The notes below the pieces were generated by a model. That model searched no databases. It saw nothing but the letters and a program-made list of their open reading frames with translations, and was not told the origin of the DNA. Position numbers and translations under genes: made by a program. A stretch of DNA of 58,160 nt, from contig JAMOWA010000015.1 in NCBI GenBank assembly GCA_027061805.1, positions 1-58,160 on the forward strand, in the 5' to 3' direction. Source of the stretch: Thermoanaerobaculia bacterium. GTDB taxonomy: Bacteria > Acidobacteriota > Thermoanaerobaculia > Thermoanaerobaculales > Sulfomarinibacteraceae. Below, piece by piece: positions 24,103 to 33,200 of this stretch. Within the stretch, counting starts at the first letter, position 1. Every line of letters starts with the position of its first letter.

Positions 24103-24394
24103 GTGCACCGGGTGCAGCGGCCCTGCAACACCTTCGATCGTCCGTCCGCGACCGGCGAACGGTATCGGGGATCATCACAATCGTCCCGGCAAGACCGGCG
24201 CGAATGGTAACACCCAGGGCCAGGGCAAGAAGTACGGACCCGACGACGGCTCCGGGAACAACGGGACCCGTCCCATGGATGGAACGGGCCATGGCGCCAG
24301 GTCCGGCTCGGGCAGCGGGAGCGGTTCCTGCACCGGTGGTGGCGGCGGCCGTGGCGGGCGTGGTGGCGGCGGCGGTGGTCGCGGCCGGCACTGA
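24101..24394 (+). CDS. Small glycine-rich protein
   Basis: The frame encodes repeats such as GNTQGQGKKYGPDDGSGNNG and MDGTGHGARSGSGSG, ending in a Gly/Arg tract and His. Small proteins with GxGKxYGPGDGTGN-like repeats occur in various bacteria, with no function known to me. The only start in this frame is a TTG inside the terminator T-run with no ribosome site, so either the true start is non-standard or this is a relic. The coding frame is supported mainly by the repeated DGxG pattern. Confidence 0.35.
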   Translation: MCTGCSGPATPSIVRPRPANGIGDHHNRPGKTGANGNTQGQGKKYGPDDGSGNNGTRPMDGTGHGARSGSGSGSGSCTGGGGGRGGRGGGGGGRGRH

Positions 24395-24460
24395 CCCCGG
24401 ACACCATCGACCAACCCCCTCTTTCCTCGGGGACTGCCATGGCGGTCCCCGCGTCTCGCG

Positions 24461-25636
24461 TCACCGGGCGACGGCGACCCTGTTCCGTCCCTGGCGCTTG
24501 GCACGGTACAGGGCCCTGTCGGCGGCCTGGAGCACCTCCCCGGGGCTCTGCCGCTTCGGGCCCGGTGCCGCCACGCCGGCGCTCACGGTGATCCCCACGC
24601 CCGGGCTCCGGGTCCGCGCCGGCGGGGCCTTCCTGGGCTTCTTCCGGGGCCGGTCCAGGCCACGGAACCTGAAGGGCCGCCGGGCGATGGCCTCCCGGAC
24701 CGCCTCCACCGCGGTGCGGGCCGTCTCGAGCCGTGCCGAGGGAAAGACCACGGCGAACTCCTCGCCTCCGTACCGGTAGGTTCTCCCTCCCCCACCCATC
24801 CGCGAGAGCTCGCGGGCCACCATCCGCAGCACCTGGTCACCGGCCTCGTGACCGAAACGATCGTTGAAACGCTTGAAGTGATCGATGTCCACCATGGCGA
24901 TGGCGAAGGTGCCCCGGAGGCGGGTCAGGGCATCGTCGAAGGCCCGCCGGCCCGGCAACCCGGTGAGCTCGTCGTGGTAGGCGAGCCGGTGGGCCTCCTC
25001 CACGATGGCCAGCAGCAACACGGCCTGGGCCGCCACCAGCGCCACATCGGGGGCGACACCGTCGAGAAGCTGCCGGTCCGCCACGGCCACGCCGAGGAGC
25101 GCCATCAGCAGCCCCGCCTCCACCGTGCTCCGCCGGACCAGCCAGCTGGCCGCCAGCACGACTGCACCCACCAGGAGACACCACAGGATCACCTGGGTGG
25201 ATCCCAGGAAGCCCAGGAGCACCGAGCCCGTACTGCCGGAGGGTGCCACCCGGGCCACCGCCAGCACGAGGGCGCCGGAGGCCAGGGGCAGGGCGAGCTG
25301 CAGCGCTCCGCGCACCGACCAGGGTGTCTCGTCACCCGCCGGACCCAGGAGCATGAGCCCCAGGGGCAGGATCGAGCCCACGAACGCCCCGGCCACCGGA
25401 AGTCCACCGGACGCCGCGCCACCGGTGAAACGTGCCGCCACCACCACGAAGAGCGCCGCGGCGGCCAGGCGGCTCCGGCGGAAGCGCACGGCCAGCAGGA
25501 CCACGAGGACACCCCCGAGCTCCGGCAGCACCGAGAGGACCGGCCAGGCCGCCGCCGGGATCCCCACCACGCCGGCGACCCACGCCACTGCGACCAGCAC
25601 GGCACCTCCCGTCAGGGTCAACGAGCCAGACGACAT
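24461..25636 (-). CDS. Membrane-bound diguanylate cyclase
   Basis: The 391-residue protein has about eight hydrophobic N-terminal helices (residues 1-215) and a C-terminal GGDEF domain. The domain starts AYHDELTGLPGRRAFDDAL, has MVDIDHFKRFNDRFGHEAGD for metal and GTP binding, and an intact active-site loop YRYGGEEF near residue 295. The RxxD inhibitory site normally five residues before the loop is absent, so product inhibition through that site is not expected. An insertion rich in Arg, Lys and Pro (RPRKKPRKAPPARTRS) interrupts the domain before the final strands. It likely makes c-di-GMP, which the nearby PilZ protein could bind. Confidence 0.9.
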   Translation of the reverse strand: MSSGSLTLTGGAVLVAVAWVAGVVGIPAAAWPVLSVLPELGGVLVVLLAVRFRRSRLAAAALFVVVAARFTGGAASGGLPVAGAFVGSILPLGLMLLGPAGDETPWSVRGALQLALPLASGALVLAVARVAPSGSTGSVLLGFLGSTQVILWCLLVGAVVLAASWLVRRSTVEAGLLMALLGVAVADRQLLDGVAPDVALVAAQAVLLLAIVEEAHRLAYHDELTGLPGRRAFDDALTRLRGTFAIAMVDIDHFKRFNDRFGHEAGDQVLRMVARELSRMGGGGRTYRYGGEEFAVVFPSARLETARTAVEAVREAIARRPFRFRGLDRPRKKPRKAPPARTRSPGVGITVSAGVAAPGPKRQSPGEVLQAADRALYRAKRQGRNRVAVAR

Positions 25637-25779
25637 GCTGTCCAGGGTACATCAGCGCGGTCCGGGGACCGGGGTGGCGGAGGACCCCGAGGTGAAAGTA
25701 AGGAGCGAGGGGGTCGGCACCTCCCATGGCGAAGTTCCCGGGTTGGCATTCCACGACGGGTTCCGGGATAATCGGCCCC

Positions 25780-28377
25780 ATGAAGATGACGCCCATGCTG
25801 CGTCAATACCTGGAGCTGAAGGAGCAGGCGGGCAACGCCCTGCTGCTCTATCGCATGGGCGATTTCTACGAGCTCTTCTTCGAGGACGCCCAGGTGGCGG
25901 CCCCGGTCCTGGGCATCACGCTCACGCGGCGCAAGCACAACAACGACGTTGAGGCGCCCATGTGCGGTGTGCCCCACCACGCCTTCGACGGCTACCTGGG
26001 CAGGCTCCTGGAGGCGGGGTTCCGGGTCGCCGTGGCGGAGCAGGTGGAGGATCCGGCCAAGGCGAAGGGCCTGGTCCGGCGGGAGATCGTCCGGATCCAT
26101 ACCCCCGGCACCGTGTCGGACGCCGACCTGCTGGAGGGCACGGAGCACTGCTTCCTGGCCGCCGTGGGCGGGGGCGCCGACGACCCCGCACTGGCCTGGC
26201 TCGAGGTGAGCACCGGCGTCTTCGAGGGGATCCAGTGCCACGACGCCCGGGCCGCCGCCGAACACCTGGCCCGCCTCCGCCCCCGGGAGCTCCTGGTGAG
26301 CGAGGGGTGGGACGGCTGGAGAGAGCTCTGGCCCCCCGACCTCCCCGAGCCCACCATCACGCCGCTGCCCGCCTCCGAGTTCTCGCCCACCACGGGCGAG
26401 GAGCGCCTCAAGCGCATCCTCGGCGTGGCCACCCTGCGGGGTTTCGGCCTGACGCCCGGCGAGCCCCTCACGGGCCTCGCCGGCTCCCTCCTGGGCTACG
26501 CCGAGCTGACCCAGCGCGGCAGCCTTTCGCACCTCCGCGCCTTCGTGCGCCGGCACGAGGCGGACGCCCTCCTGCTGGATGGCGCCACCCTGCGCAACCT
26601 CGAGATCGAGCGGGCGGCGGACGGCTCGCGGCGGGGCAGCCTCCTGACCATCCTGGACCACACGAGCACCAGGATGGGCTCCCGCCTGCTGGGCGACTGG
26701 CTGACCCGGCCCAGCATCGACACCGAGGTGATCGCGGGCCGCCACCGCGCGGTTGCCGAGCTGGTGGAGGAGCCCGAGCTCCTGGAGGCCCTCCGCTCGG
26801 CACTGGACGGGCTGCCGGACCTGGAGCGCCTGGCCGCCCGGACCGGGCTGGGCCAGGTCACCCCACGGGAGCTCCACGCCCTCCGGAACGGCCTCGACAG
26901 GCTCCCGGACCTGGCCGCCGTCGTCCGGCGGGCCGCCTCGCCCCTCCTCTCCGGCCTGGCCCGGCAGCTCGACCCACTGACCGACGTGGCCGCGACCCTC
27001 CACACGCAGCTGGCGGAAGATCCCCCGCCCCAGGTCGGCCAGGGCGTGATCCGATCCGGGTTCGACGCCGAGCTGGACGAGCAGCGCCGCCTGGCCCGCG
27101 GGGGCAAGGAGCTCCTGTCCGGCATCGAGGCCACCGAGCGCGAGCGGACCGGCATCGGCTCGCTCAAGGTCCGTTACAACAAGGTGTTCGGCTACTTCAT
27201 CGAGGTCAGCAGGTCCAACCTCGACCGCGTCCCGGATCACTACGAGCGGCGCCAGACCCTCACCAACGCCGAGCGTTTCGTGACGCCCGAGCTCAAGGAG
27301 CTGGAGGCGAGGATCCTGGCCGCTGAGGAGCGCTCCACCAGCCGCGAGCGGGAGCTCTGGGCCGGGCTGGTGGCCTCGCTGGTGGGCGAGGCCCGCCGGC
27401 TCGCGGCCACCGCGGCCGTGGTGGCCCAGCTGGACGTCCTGGCGGCCTTCGCCGACCGCGCCCGGCGCCGGGGGTACTGCCGGCCCGTGGTGGAGGACAG
27501 CCGCCGCATCCTGATCCGCGAGGGCCGTCACCCCGTCCTCGAGGAGGTCCAGCGCGACGCGCCCTTCGTGCCCAACGACTGCATCCTGGATCCGGGAGAC
27601 ACCAACGTCGTCCTGCTCACGGGCCCCAACATGGGCGGCAAGTCCACCTACCTCCGGCAGGTGGCCCTGATCGTCCTCATGGCCCACGCGGGTTCCTTCG
27701 TCCCGGCCGCCGAGGCCACCGTGGGGCTCACCGACCGGATCTTCACCCGCGTGGGCGCCTCGGACATGCTGGCCCGCGGCGAGTCGACCTTCATGGTGGA
27801 GATGACCGAGACGGCCAACATCCTCCACCAGGCGACACCCCGCTCCCTGGTGATCCTCGACGAGGTGGGACGGGGCACGGCCACCTTCGACGGCCTCTCC
27901 CTGGCCTGGGCCATCGTGGAGTACCTGCACGACCGGCCCGACCACGCCGCACGGGTCTTCTTCGCCACCCACTACCACGAGCTCACCGACCTGGCGCGCC
28001 GCCTGCCCCGGCTGGCCAACCGCTCCATGGCCGTCAAGGAGTGGCGGGGACAGATCCTCTTCCTGCACCGGGTGGTGGACGGGCCCTCCGACCGGTCCTA
28101 CGGCATCCACGTGGCCCGCCTGGCCGGTGTCCCCGAGGAGGTCTGTGCCCGCGCCGAGGAGATCCTGGCGGGCCTCGAGCAGCACGAGCTCACCGTCCTG
28201 GATGCGGCCGGCGAGCCGTCGGTTCCCGCGGAGCCCGTGGACCGCCTCCACCAGCTGGACCTCTTCCGGCCCGCCACGGACGAGATCGTCCGGAGGCTCC
28301 GGGACCTCGACCCCGACACCCTGACACCGCTGGAGGCCCTCCGGATCCTCGCCGAGCTCAAGGACCAGATCCGGTGA
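25780..28377 (+). CDS. mutS: DNA mismatch repair protein MutS
   Basis: The 865-residue protein recognises mismatches and small loops. The mismatch-contacting F-x-E motif is in [12 protein letters not shown] near residue 30. The connector, core and clamp domains follow. The ATPase domain has Walker [10 protein letters not shown], the signature stretch [20 protein letters not shown] (here TDRIFTRVG), Walker [17 protein letters not shown] and the FATHYHEL segment. The C-terminal helical region ends at the GTGA overlap with nagZ. The ATG at 25780 fits the normal start [12 protein letters not shown]; an ATG at 25726 would add 18 atypical residues. Confidence 0.96.
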   Translation: MKMTPMLRQYLELKEQAGNALLLYRMGDFYELFFEDAQVAAPVLGITLTRRKHNNDVEAPMCGVPHHAFDGYLGRLLEAGFRVAVAEQVEDPAKAKGLVRREIVRIHTPGTVSDADLLEGTEHCFLAAVGGGADDPALAWLEVSTGVFEGIQCHDARAAAEHLARLRPRELLVSEGWDGWRELWPPDLPEPTITPLPASEFSPTTGEERLKRILGVATLRGFGLTPGEPLTGLAGSLLGYAELTQRGSLSHLRAFVRRHEADALLLDGATLRNLEIERAADGSRRGSLLTILDHTSTRMGSRLLGDWLTRPSIDTEVIAGRHRAVAELVEEPELLEALRSALDGLPDLERLAARTGLGQVTPRELHALRNGLDRLPDLAAVVRRAASPLLSGLARQLDPLTDVAATLHTQLAEDPPPQVGQGVIRSGFDAELDEQRRLARGGKELLSGIEATERERTGIGSLKVRYNKVFGYFIEVSRSNLDRVPDHYERRQTLTNAERFVTPELKELEARILAAEERSTSRERELWAGLVASLVGEARRLAATAAVVAQLDVLAAFADRARRRGYCRPVVEDSRRILIREGRHPVLEEVQRDAPFVPNDCILDPGDTNVVLLTGPNMGGKSTYLRQVALIVLMAHAGSFVPAAEATVGLTDRIFTRVGASDMLARGESTFMVEMTETANILHQATPRSLVILDEVGRGTATFDGLSLAWAIVEYLHDRPDHAARVFFATHYHELTDLARRLPRLANRSMAVKEWRGQILFLHRVVDGPSDRSYGIHVARLAGVPEEVCARAEEILAGLEQHELTVLDAAGEPSVPAEPVDRLHQLDLFRPATDEIVRRLRDLDPDTLTPLEALRILAELKDQIR

Positions 28378-29411
28378 CCACCGAGATCCTTCCCCTGGTG
28401 ACCGGCATCCCGGGCCCCACGCTCGAGGCGGAGGAGCGGACCATCCTGGAACGCGTCCGGCCCGCGGGGATCATCCTCTTCTCCCGCAACGTGGTCTCGG
28501 CAACCCAGGTGCGGGAGCTGGTGGACCAGCTCGAGGAGCTGCCGTCCAACCCCTTCCTCTGCATCGACCTCGAGGGCGGGGCCGTGAACCGCCTCTCCGG
28601 GCTGTGGGGGGAGCTGCCCTCGCCCGCCGAGGCCGCCGCCGTTGGGCGCCGGGCCGTGCGAGCGCTGGGCGAGGCCGCAGGTGCCGCGTGCCGCTCCCTG
28701 GGCATCCACCTGGACCTGGCGCCGGTGGTGGACCTGGAGACGCCCGAGGGGCTCCTGGCCCGCGAAGGGCGCTGCCTCAGCGACGACCCGGAGCGTGCCG
28801 CCGCTCTGGCCGGGGTCTTCACCGCCGGTCTGGCCTCGTGGTGCGTCTCGGGCTGCCTCAAGCACTACCCCGGCCTGGGGCCCATCCCCCTGGACACCCA
28901 CCTGGAGCTTCCGGTCCTGGAGGGCGACGAGGCCTCCCTGGAGCCCCACCTGGCCCCCTTCGAGACGCTCTCGGCCTCGGTGCCGACCGTCATGATGGCC
29001 CACGTGGTGGTCCCCGCCCTGGGCGACGCCGAGCGACCCGCCTCCCTGGTGCCCCGCCTTGTCCGACGGGCTGCCGAACTTCCCGGCCGCCCCGTGGTCC
29101 TCTCCGACGACCTGGAGATGGGCGCGCTCGGCCCCTGGGGGGACCTGGAGGACCGGGCCGTGGCCGCGCTGGCGGCCGGCAATCACGGCATCATCGTGTC
29201 GAAGGCCTTCGACCGGCTGCCGGCGATCGCCGGGCGCCTGGTCACTGCCATGGAGACCGACACGCACCTGTGGCAGGCCATCCAGGAGGCCTCCGCACGG
29301 CTGGGAACCCTGCGCAACGACCTGTGTCGCACGGCCGCCTCCATGCCAGCGCCCGACGACGATCTGGTGGCCACCCTGTGGGAACAGGCCCGCCGGGAGG
29401 CGACGCCGTGA
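28374..29411 (+). CDS. nagZ: Glycoside hydrolase family 3, NagZ-like beta-N-acetylglucosaminidase
   Basis: The 345-residue protein is a single-domain GH3 enzyme of the kind that trims GlcNAc from anhydro-muropeptides in cell-wall recycling. [55 protein letters not shown] and the nucleophile motif [12 protein letters not shown] are present. The usual KHFPGHG reads KHYPGLG, while the catalytic D-x-H dyad (DTH) is kept. Its GTG overlaps the mutS stop in GTGA, and its own stop overlaps queC the same way. The functional link with MutS is unclear. Confidence 0.88.
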   Translation: MTTEILPLVTGIPGPTLEAEERTILERVRPAGIILFSRNVVSATQVRELVDQLEELPSNPFLCIDLEGGAVNRLSGLWGELPSPAEAAAVGRRAVRALGEAAGAACRSLGIHLDLAPVVDLETPEGLLAREGRCLSDDPERAAALAGVFTAGLASWCVSGCLKHYPGLGPIPLDTHLELPVLEGDEASLEPHLAPFETLSASVPTVMMAHVVVPALGDAERPASLVPRLVRRAAELPGRPVVLSDDLEMGALGPWGDLEDRAVAALAAGNHGIIVSKAFDRLPAIAGRLVTAMETDTHLWQAIQEASARLGTLRNDLCRTAASMPAPDDDLVATLWEQARREATP

Positions 29412-30109
29412 GCCACGGCAACGACAGCCCCCGGGCGGTGGTGCTGCTGTCCGGCGGTCTGGACTCCGCCACGACGCTGGCTGTCGCACTGTCCGAGGGG
29501 TTCGCCTGTCACTGCCTCACCGTGGACTACGGCCAGCGGCACCGGGTGGAGCTGGAGGCGGCCGCGGCCGTGGCACGGCAGCTGAGGGCGGCCTCCCACC
29601 GCGTGGTCACCATGGACCTGCGGGCCATCGGCGGCTCCGCCCTCACCGACGACATCGAGGTCCCCCACCACGACGCCCCCGGATCGGGCCCCATTCCCGT
29701 GACCTACGTGCCGGCCCGCAACACCGTGCTCCTGGCCCTTCTCCTGGGCCTCGCCGAGGTCGTGGGCACCCGCGACCTCTTCATCGGGGCCAACGCGGTG
29801 GACTACTCCGGCTACCCCGACTGCAGGCCGGAGTTCCTCCGGGCCTTCGAGGAGCTCGCGGCCCTCGCCACACGTGCGGGTGTGGAGGACGGCGTGCGCT
29901 TCCGGGTCCACGCCCCCCTGCTGCACCTCGCCAAGGCCGAGATCGTCCGGCTGGGGACCGGACTGGGGGTGGACCACGGGCTCACCTGGTCCTGCTACGA
30001 CCCCCGTCCCGGCGGCCTCGCCTGCGGCCTGTGCGACGCCTGCATCCTCCGGCTCCGGGGTTTCGAGGAGGCGGGGATCCCGGATCCGGTGCCGTACGCG
30101 GAGGTCTAG
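29408..30109 (+). CDS. queC: 7-cyano-7-deazaguanine synthase
   Basis: The 233-residue enzyme converts CDG to preQ0 with ATP in queuosine biosynthesis. The PP-loop [14 protein letters not shown] is near residue 13, followed by [40 protein letters not shown] and the zinc-binding cysteines in [21 protein letters not shown]. It starts at a GTG overlapping the nagZ stop. Its TAG stop coincides with the left end of the MITE-like element at 30107, which suggests the element inserted next to or into the gene's end. Confidence 0.95.
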   Translation: MSHGNDSPRAVVLLSGGLDSATTLAVALSEGFACHCLTVDYGQRHRVELEAAAAVARQLRAASHRVVTMDLRAIGGSALTDDIEVPHHDAPGSGPIPVTYVPARNTVLLALLLGLAEVVGTRDLFIGANAVDYSGYPDCRPEFLRAFEELAALATRAGVEDGVRFRVHAPLLHLAKAEIVRLGTGLGVDHGLTWSCYDPRPGGLACGLCDACILRLRGFEEAGIPDPVPYAEV

Positions 30110-30287
30110 CCCGGATGATTCAGGAGGGTTCGCAGCGAGCGGCGCGAGGCGCCGTTGCTGGTGGCGTTCTCGCAAGACGAGGGTGTGAAGGCGTGCTCGC
30201 GGCACGTCGAACGACCGAGTCGAGAAAACGCCGCCAGGAATGGTGGATCGCGCCGCACAGCCGAAGCATCATGAATACTCCGGGCTA
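30107..30287 (+). mobile_element. MITE-like palindromic element, copy 1
   Basis: A 181-base element homologous to 39909-40091. Its ends are inverted repeats: TAGCCCGGATGATTCA on the left and the complement of TAGCCCGGAGTATTCATGA on the right. The inversion extends imperfectly for about 65 bases inwards (GCGGCGCGA, TGGTGGCGTT against TGGCGGCGTTTTCTCG), so the whole unit could fold as one hairpin. It has no coding capacity. The first three bases form the queC stop codon. Confidence 0.7.
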
Positions 30288-30300
30288 GGACCCCGGGCCG

Positions 30301-30375
30301 CCCCCCACCCACCCGGTGAAGAGGTGAAGACGTAAGGACGTGAGGACGTGAGGACGTCCCCCACCCACCCGGAGA
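30301..30375 (+). repeat. GTGAGGACGT/CCCCCACCCACCCGG block
   Basis: Short G-A-rich units (GTGAAGAG, GTGAAGACG, GTAAGGACG, GTGAGGACG twice) are flanked on both sides by CCCCCACCCACCCGG. A related block lies at 50876-50944 and fragments at 57861-57896 and 57994-58118. Confidence 0.6.
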
Positions 30376-30403
30376 AGGTGGCGCCCGGCGGCGCGTGCCG
30401 GGC

Positions 30404-30453
30404 ACGGCGTTTCCCGTGACGCTTTCCGAATCCCAACACCCGGGAAACGCCGT
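30404..30453 (+). repeat. Perfect 13-bp inverted repeat within dispersed module
   Basis: ACGGCGTTTCCCG at 30404-30416 is the exact reverse complement of 30441-30453, with a 24-base loop. It has no T-tail, so it is more likely part of the repeat element than a terminator. Confidence 0.65.
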
Positions 30454-30527
30454 ACCGGGCTCCGCACGGGAAGAAGGCCCGGAGAAGTGGCCCGCCATGG
30501 TGGGAGGCGGCCCGCCCGCACTCCGGC
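30411..30527 (+). repeat. Dispersed intergenic module, copy 2
   Basis: It aligns to 4301-4418 with a constant offset. Here the internal inverted repeat is perfect and covers the start of the module, so this copy may be closer to the ancestral form. Confidence 0.55.
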
Positions 30528-30628
30528 GAGGCTGGAGCTCCCCCGGGCGACCAGACCGTTCAGCCTCGCCGGAGGAGGACGGCGGGGCCGTGCGACAGCA
30601 CGGACCCGGCCGCCGGAGCACGGAGAAA

Positions 30629-30888
30629 TGTCCGTGCCCGTGACGGTGCCCGTGACGGTGGCGGTGTCCGTGACTGTGACCGTGTCCGTGCCGGTGGCCA
30701 TGCCCGTGACGGTGTCCGTGTCGGGGTCAGGGACAGGGCCGGGGACGGTGGCAGTATCGGCGCCGGAGGGCGGCGGCCGCGAGCGGCGACTGCTTTGGAG
30801 TCCGTGACCGTGTCCGGGACCGTGACCGTGTCAGTGTCGGTGTCCGTGTCCGTGTCGGTGACCGTGCCCGTGCCGGTGTCCGGCCCCC
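30629..30888 (+). repeat. Long GTGNCN hexamer array
   Basis: Two blocks (30629-30760 and 30798-30888) are made of units GTGTCC, GTGACG, GTGACC, GTGCCC and GTGTCG, with a less regular spacer. All forward frames therefore encode dipeptide runs such as Val-Thr and Val-Ser, none with gene-like context. The array ends five bases before the feoB stop. Confidence 0.7.
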
Positions 30889-30892
30889 CGGC

Positions 30893-32803
30893 TCAGGCGA
30901 GGACGGCGAACCCCAGGCGGACCGCCACGGCGAGCGCGGTGGCCAGGGCGACGGTCATGGCGCCGATCCAGACCGTGTCCTTCCAGCCCACCTCCCGCGC
31001 CATGACGGCGATGGTGGCAACGCAGGGGATGTAGAAGACCACGAAGATCACGAAGGTCACCAGCTGCGCCGGGCTCAGCACCGACGCGATCGCCGTGGTT
31101 CCCAGGGCCTGCACCAGCATCACCACCGTCAGCTCCTTGCGGAGCACGCCGAAGATCAGGGTCACCCCCACCGCCGCCGGCAGCCCCAGCAGACCCACGG
31201 TAAACGGCGACAGCACGGTGTTGAGGAGCTCGTCGGCATGGAGCCACTCCAGGACACCGAGGACCGCCGAGGACGCGATGAGCAGGGGCCAGGCGATGAC
31301 GATGAACTCCCGCAGGGACAGCCAGGTCTTGGCCAGCAGGGTCCTGGCGGCGGGCATCCGGAGGTCGGGGATCTCCAGGATCAGACCCGGCGCCCTGCCC
31401 TTCATCCTGCGGGCCAGGGTGACACCGACCCCTCCGATGACCGCGAGGTTGAGCACGTAGACCCCGAAGGCCCACAGGGGGCCCATGTAGGCCCCTACCA
31501 CGGCGTAGATCACGGTGGTGCGCGCCGAGCACGGCACCAGCACCGTGAGCGCGGTGGTGATCCGGCGGTCTCGGGGGGACTCCAGGATCCGGGTGGCCAT
31601 CACCGCCGGGACCGAGCAGCCGTAGCCCAGCATGAGCGGCACCACCGACTTGCCGTGGAGCCCGATGCGGTGCATGAGATTGTCAAGGATGTACGCCATC
31701 CGGGGCAGGTACCCCGTGTCCTCCAGGACGGCGAGGCCCACCAGGAAGGGCACCAGGTACGGGAGGACGATGGCCACGCCACCCGAGATGCCCAGGATCA
31801 GGCCGTTGACCAGGGTCCCGGCAAAGGTCTCCAGCGGGAGAGCACGGGCCAGGTTGGCGGCGAGACCGTCGAACACCGCGACCAGGGGGCCTTCCAGGTG
31901 CTTCCCGAGCCCGAAGACGGCATAGAAGAAACCCATGAGGATCAGCACCATGAGCGGACCGCCGCTGACCGGGTGCAGCAGCAGGCGGTCCATCTTCTCC
32001 CGCCAGCCCACCTTCCGCCGGTGATGCCGGGACACCCGGTCCTCGATGGTATGCGCCACGGCGTGCCGGGCTCCAGAAATCACCTGGTCGGCCGGCCATC
32101 CGTGCTCCGACTCGAGCCGACTCTTCGCGATCTCCAGGACCCTGCCGTTCCGCCCCGCCAGGCGCCGGTGGATCTCCGGGTCTCCCTCCAGGAGCTTGAT
32201 GGCCAGGAAACGGGCGGGAACACCCGGTCCGGGCAGCTGGTCCGCGAGGCAGGCAGTCACCTCGCCCACGGCCCGTTCCACCTCACGGTCGTACGAGGGG
32301 GGCTCGGACCGGGCCTCCATGAGCCCGGCCCGCATGGCCTCCCGGAAGAGCTCCTTCAGGCCGGCGCCCCGCCTCCCGATGGTGGGTACCACCGGAACTC
32401 CCAGCTCCCGGGACAGCGCCTCGGAATCCACCTCGATGCCCTTCCGGCGGGCCTCGTCCACCATGTTGAGCGCCACCACCATGGGACGCCGGAGCTCCAG
32501 GAGCTGGAGCGTCAGCTCCAGGGACCGGCCCAGCCGGCTCGCGTCGAGCACGTTGATGATCACGTCGTCCGGGTGCTCCAGGAGGTAGGCCAGGGCCTCC
32601 CGCTCCGCAGCGTCGGTGGAGGTCAGCGAGTACACGCCGGGGAGGTCCACCACTGCCACCTCACGGCCGAGGATGAGGGCGCGGCTCACCGTGTAGGTCA
32701 CAGAGGTCCCGGGAAAGTTCGCCGTGGCGGCCCGGTACCCGGCCACGGCGTTGAAGATCGTGCTCTTGCCCGAGTTAGGCTGGCCGGTCAGAACGAACCG
32801 CAT
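30893..32803 (-). CDS. feoB: Ferrous iron transporter FeoB
   Basis: The 636-residue protein joins an N-terminal G domain to a transport domain. G motifs are GQPNSGKST (G1, residue 7), the VTYTVS switch region, DLPGVYSLTS (G3) and NMVD (G4). The membrane part has two Gate motifs, one around GYGCSVPAVMATR and the second around FYIPCVATIAVM, each with the conserved cysteine thought to contact Fe(II), plus PCSARTTVI. The length is slightly below that of E. coli FeoB (773), which is normal for short-linker forms. Its start overlaps feoA by 29 bases. Confidence 0.95.
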   Translation of the reverse strand: MRFVLTGQPNSGKSTIFNAVAGYRAATANFPGTSVTYTVSRALILGREVAVVDLPGVYSLTSTDAAEREALAYLLEHPDDVIINVLDASRLGRSLELTLQLLELRRPMVVALNMVDEARRKGIEVDSEALSRELGVPVVPTIGRRGAGLKELFREAMRAGLMEARSEPPSYDREVERAVGEVTACLADQLPGPGVPARFLAIKLLEGDPEIHRRLAGRNGRVLEIAKSRLESEHGWPADQVISGARHAVAHTIEDRVSRHHRRKVGWREKMDRLLLHPVSGGPLMVLILMGFFYAVFGLGKHLEGPLVAVFDGLAANLARALPLETFAGTLVNGLILGISGGVAIVLPYLVPFLVGLAVLEDTGYLPRMAYILDNLMHRIGLHGKSVVPLMLGYGCSVPAVMATRILESPRDRRITTALTVLVPCSARTTVIYAVVGAYMGPLWAFGVYVLNLAVIGGVGVTLARRMKGRAPGLILEIPDLRMPAARTLLAKTWLSLREFIVIAWPLLIASSAVLGVLEWLHADELLNTVLSPFTVGLLGLPAAVGVTLIFGVLRKELTVVMLVQALGTTAIASVLSPAQLVTFVIFVVFYIPCVATIAVMAREVGWKDTVWIGAMTVALATALAVAVRLGFAVLA

Positions 32804-33026
32804 CGGCCTCGACCCTCACCTTCTTTGCCACCCCGCGGCCGAGAGCGACCCTGGTGCCGTGGATCTCCACCAGGACGGGGCCCCGGAAAGGCGCGCGTTC
32901 CACCACCCGGATGGCATCACCCACGTGAATCCCGAGGGTATTGAGGTGGGTCCGGACTCGCATCCCTCCATCGATATCAGTGACAGTCGTCTCACGGTCC
33001 AGCTCCACATCCACCAGGGTTGTCAT
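32775..33026 (-). CDS. feoA: Ferrous iron transport protein FeoA
   Basis: The 83-residue SH3-like protein contains the FeoA core LNTLGIHVGDAIRVVERAPFRGPVLVEIHGTRVALGRGVAKKV and supports FeoB-mediated Fe(II) uptake. The ATG at 33026 is preceded by GGAGAAGGGA. It overlaps feoB and is transcribed first. No FeoC is present. Confidence 0.92.
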   Translation of the reverse strand: MTTLVDVELDRETTVTDIDGGMRVRTHLNTLGIHVGDAIRVVERAPFRGPVLVEIHGTRVALGRGVAKKVRVEADAVRSDRPA

Positions 33027-33048
33027 CGGTGTCCCTTCTCCCCGGGGG

Positions 33049-33077
33049 AGCATACCTCAGACCGGCCAGAATTTGAA
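33049..33077 (-). promoter_or_regulatory. Possible feoAB promoter
   Basis: On the minus strand TTCAAA (33072-33077) and TATGCT (33049-33054) are 17 bases apart, with the feoA ATG about 23 bases beyond the -10 box. Each box matches consensus at four of six positions. I see no Fur-box-like palindrome here. Confidence 0.35.
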
Positions 33078-33200
33078 CCCCTGTCGCAATATCTGCCTCG
33101 GGTCACGGGACAGGAACCGCACGGACGGCACCGGGGAGGTGGCCATGGGAGCACCTCGGCCACCCCCTGTCGCTCCCCGCCCCGAACGATCCGGAGCGCC

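Larger units (their letters stand above)
30288..30892. other. Repeat-filled intergenic region
   Basis: Between the MITE and the end of feoB there is no supportable gene. The region holds a GTGAGGACGT block (30301-30375), the second dispersed module (30411-30527) with its hairpin, and a long hexamer array (30629-30888). Confidence 0.55.

Noticed and set aside
30301-30375. Possible CRISPR-like array in the GTGAGGACGT block
   Set aside because: Units are only 9-10 bases, drift in sequence and have no spacers; no cas genes are nearby.
30487-30807. ORF encoding Val-Thr/Val-Ser dipeptide repeats
   Set aside because: Any frame through a six-base repeat gives dipeptide runs. There is no start context, and the same repeat occurs elsewhere without an ORF.
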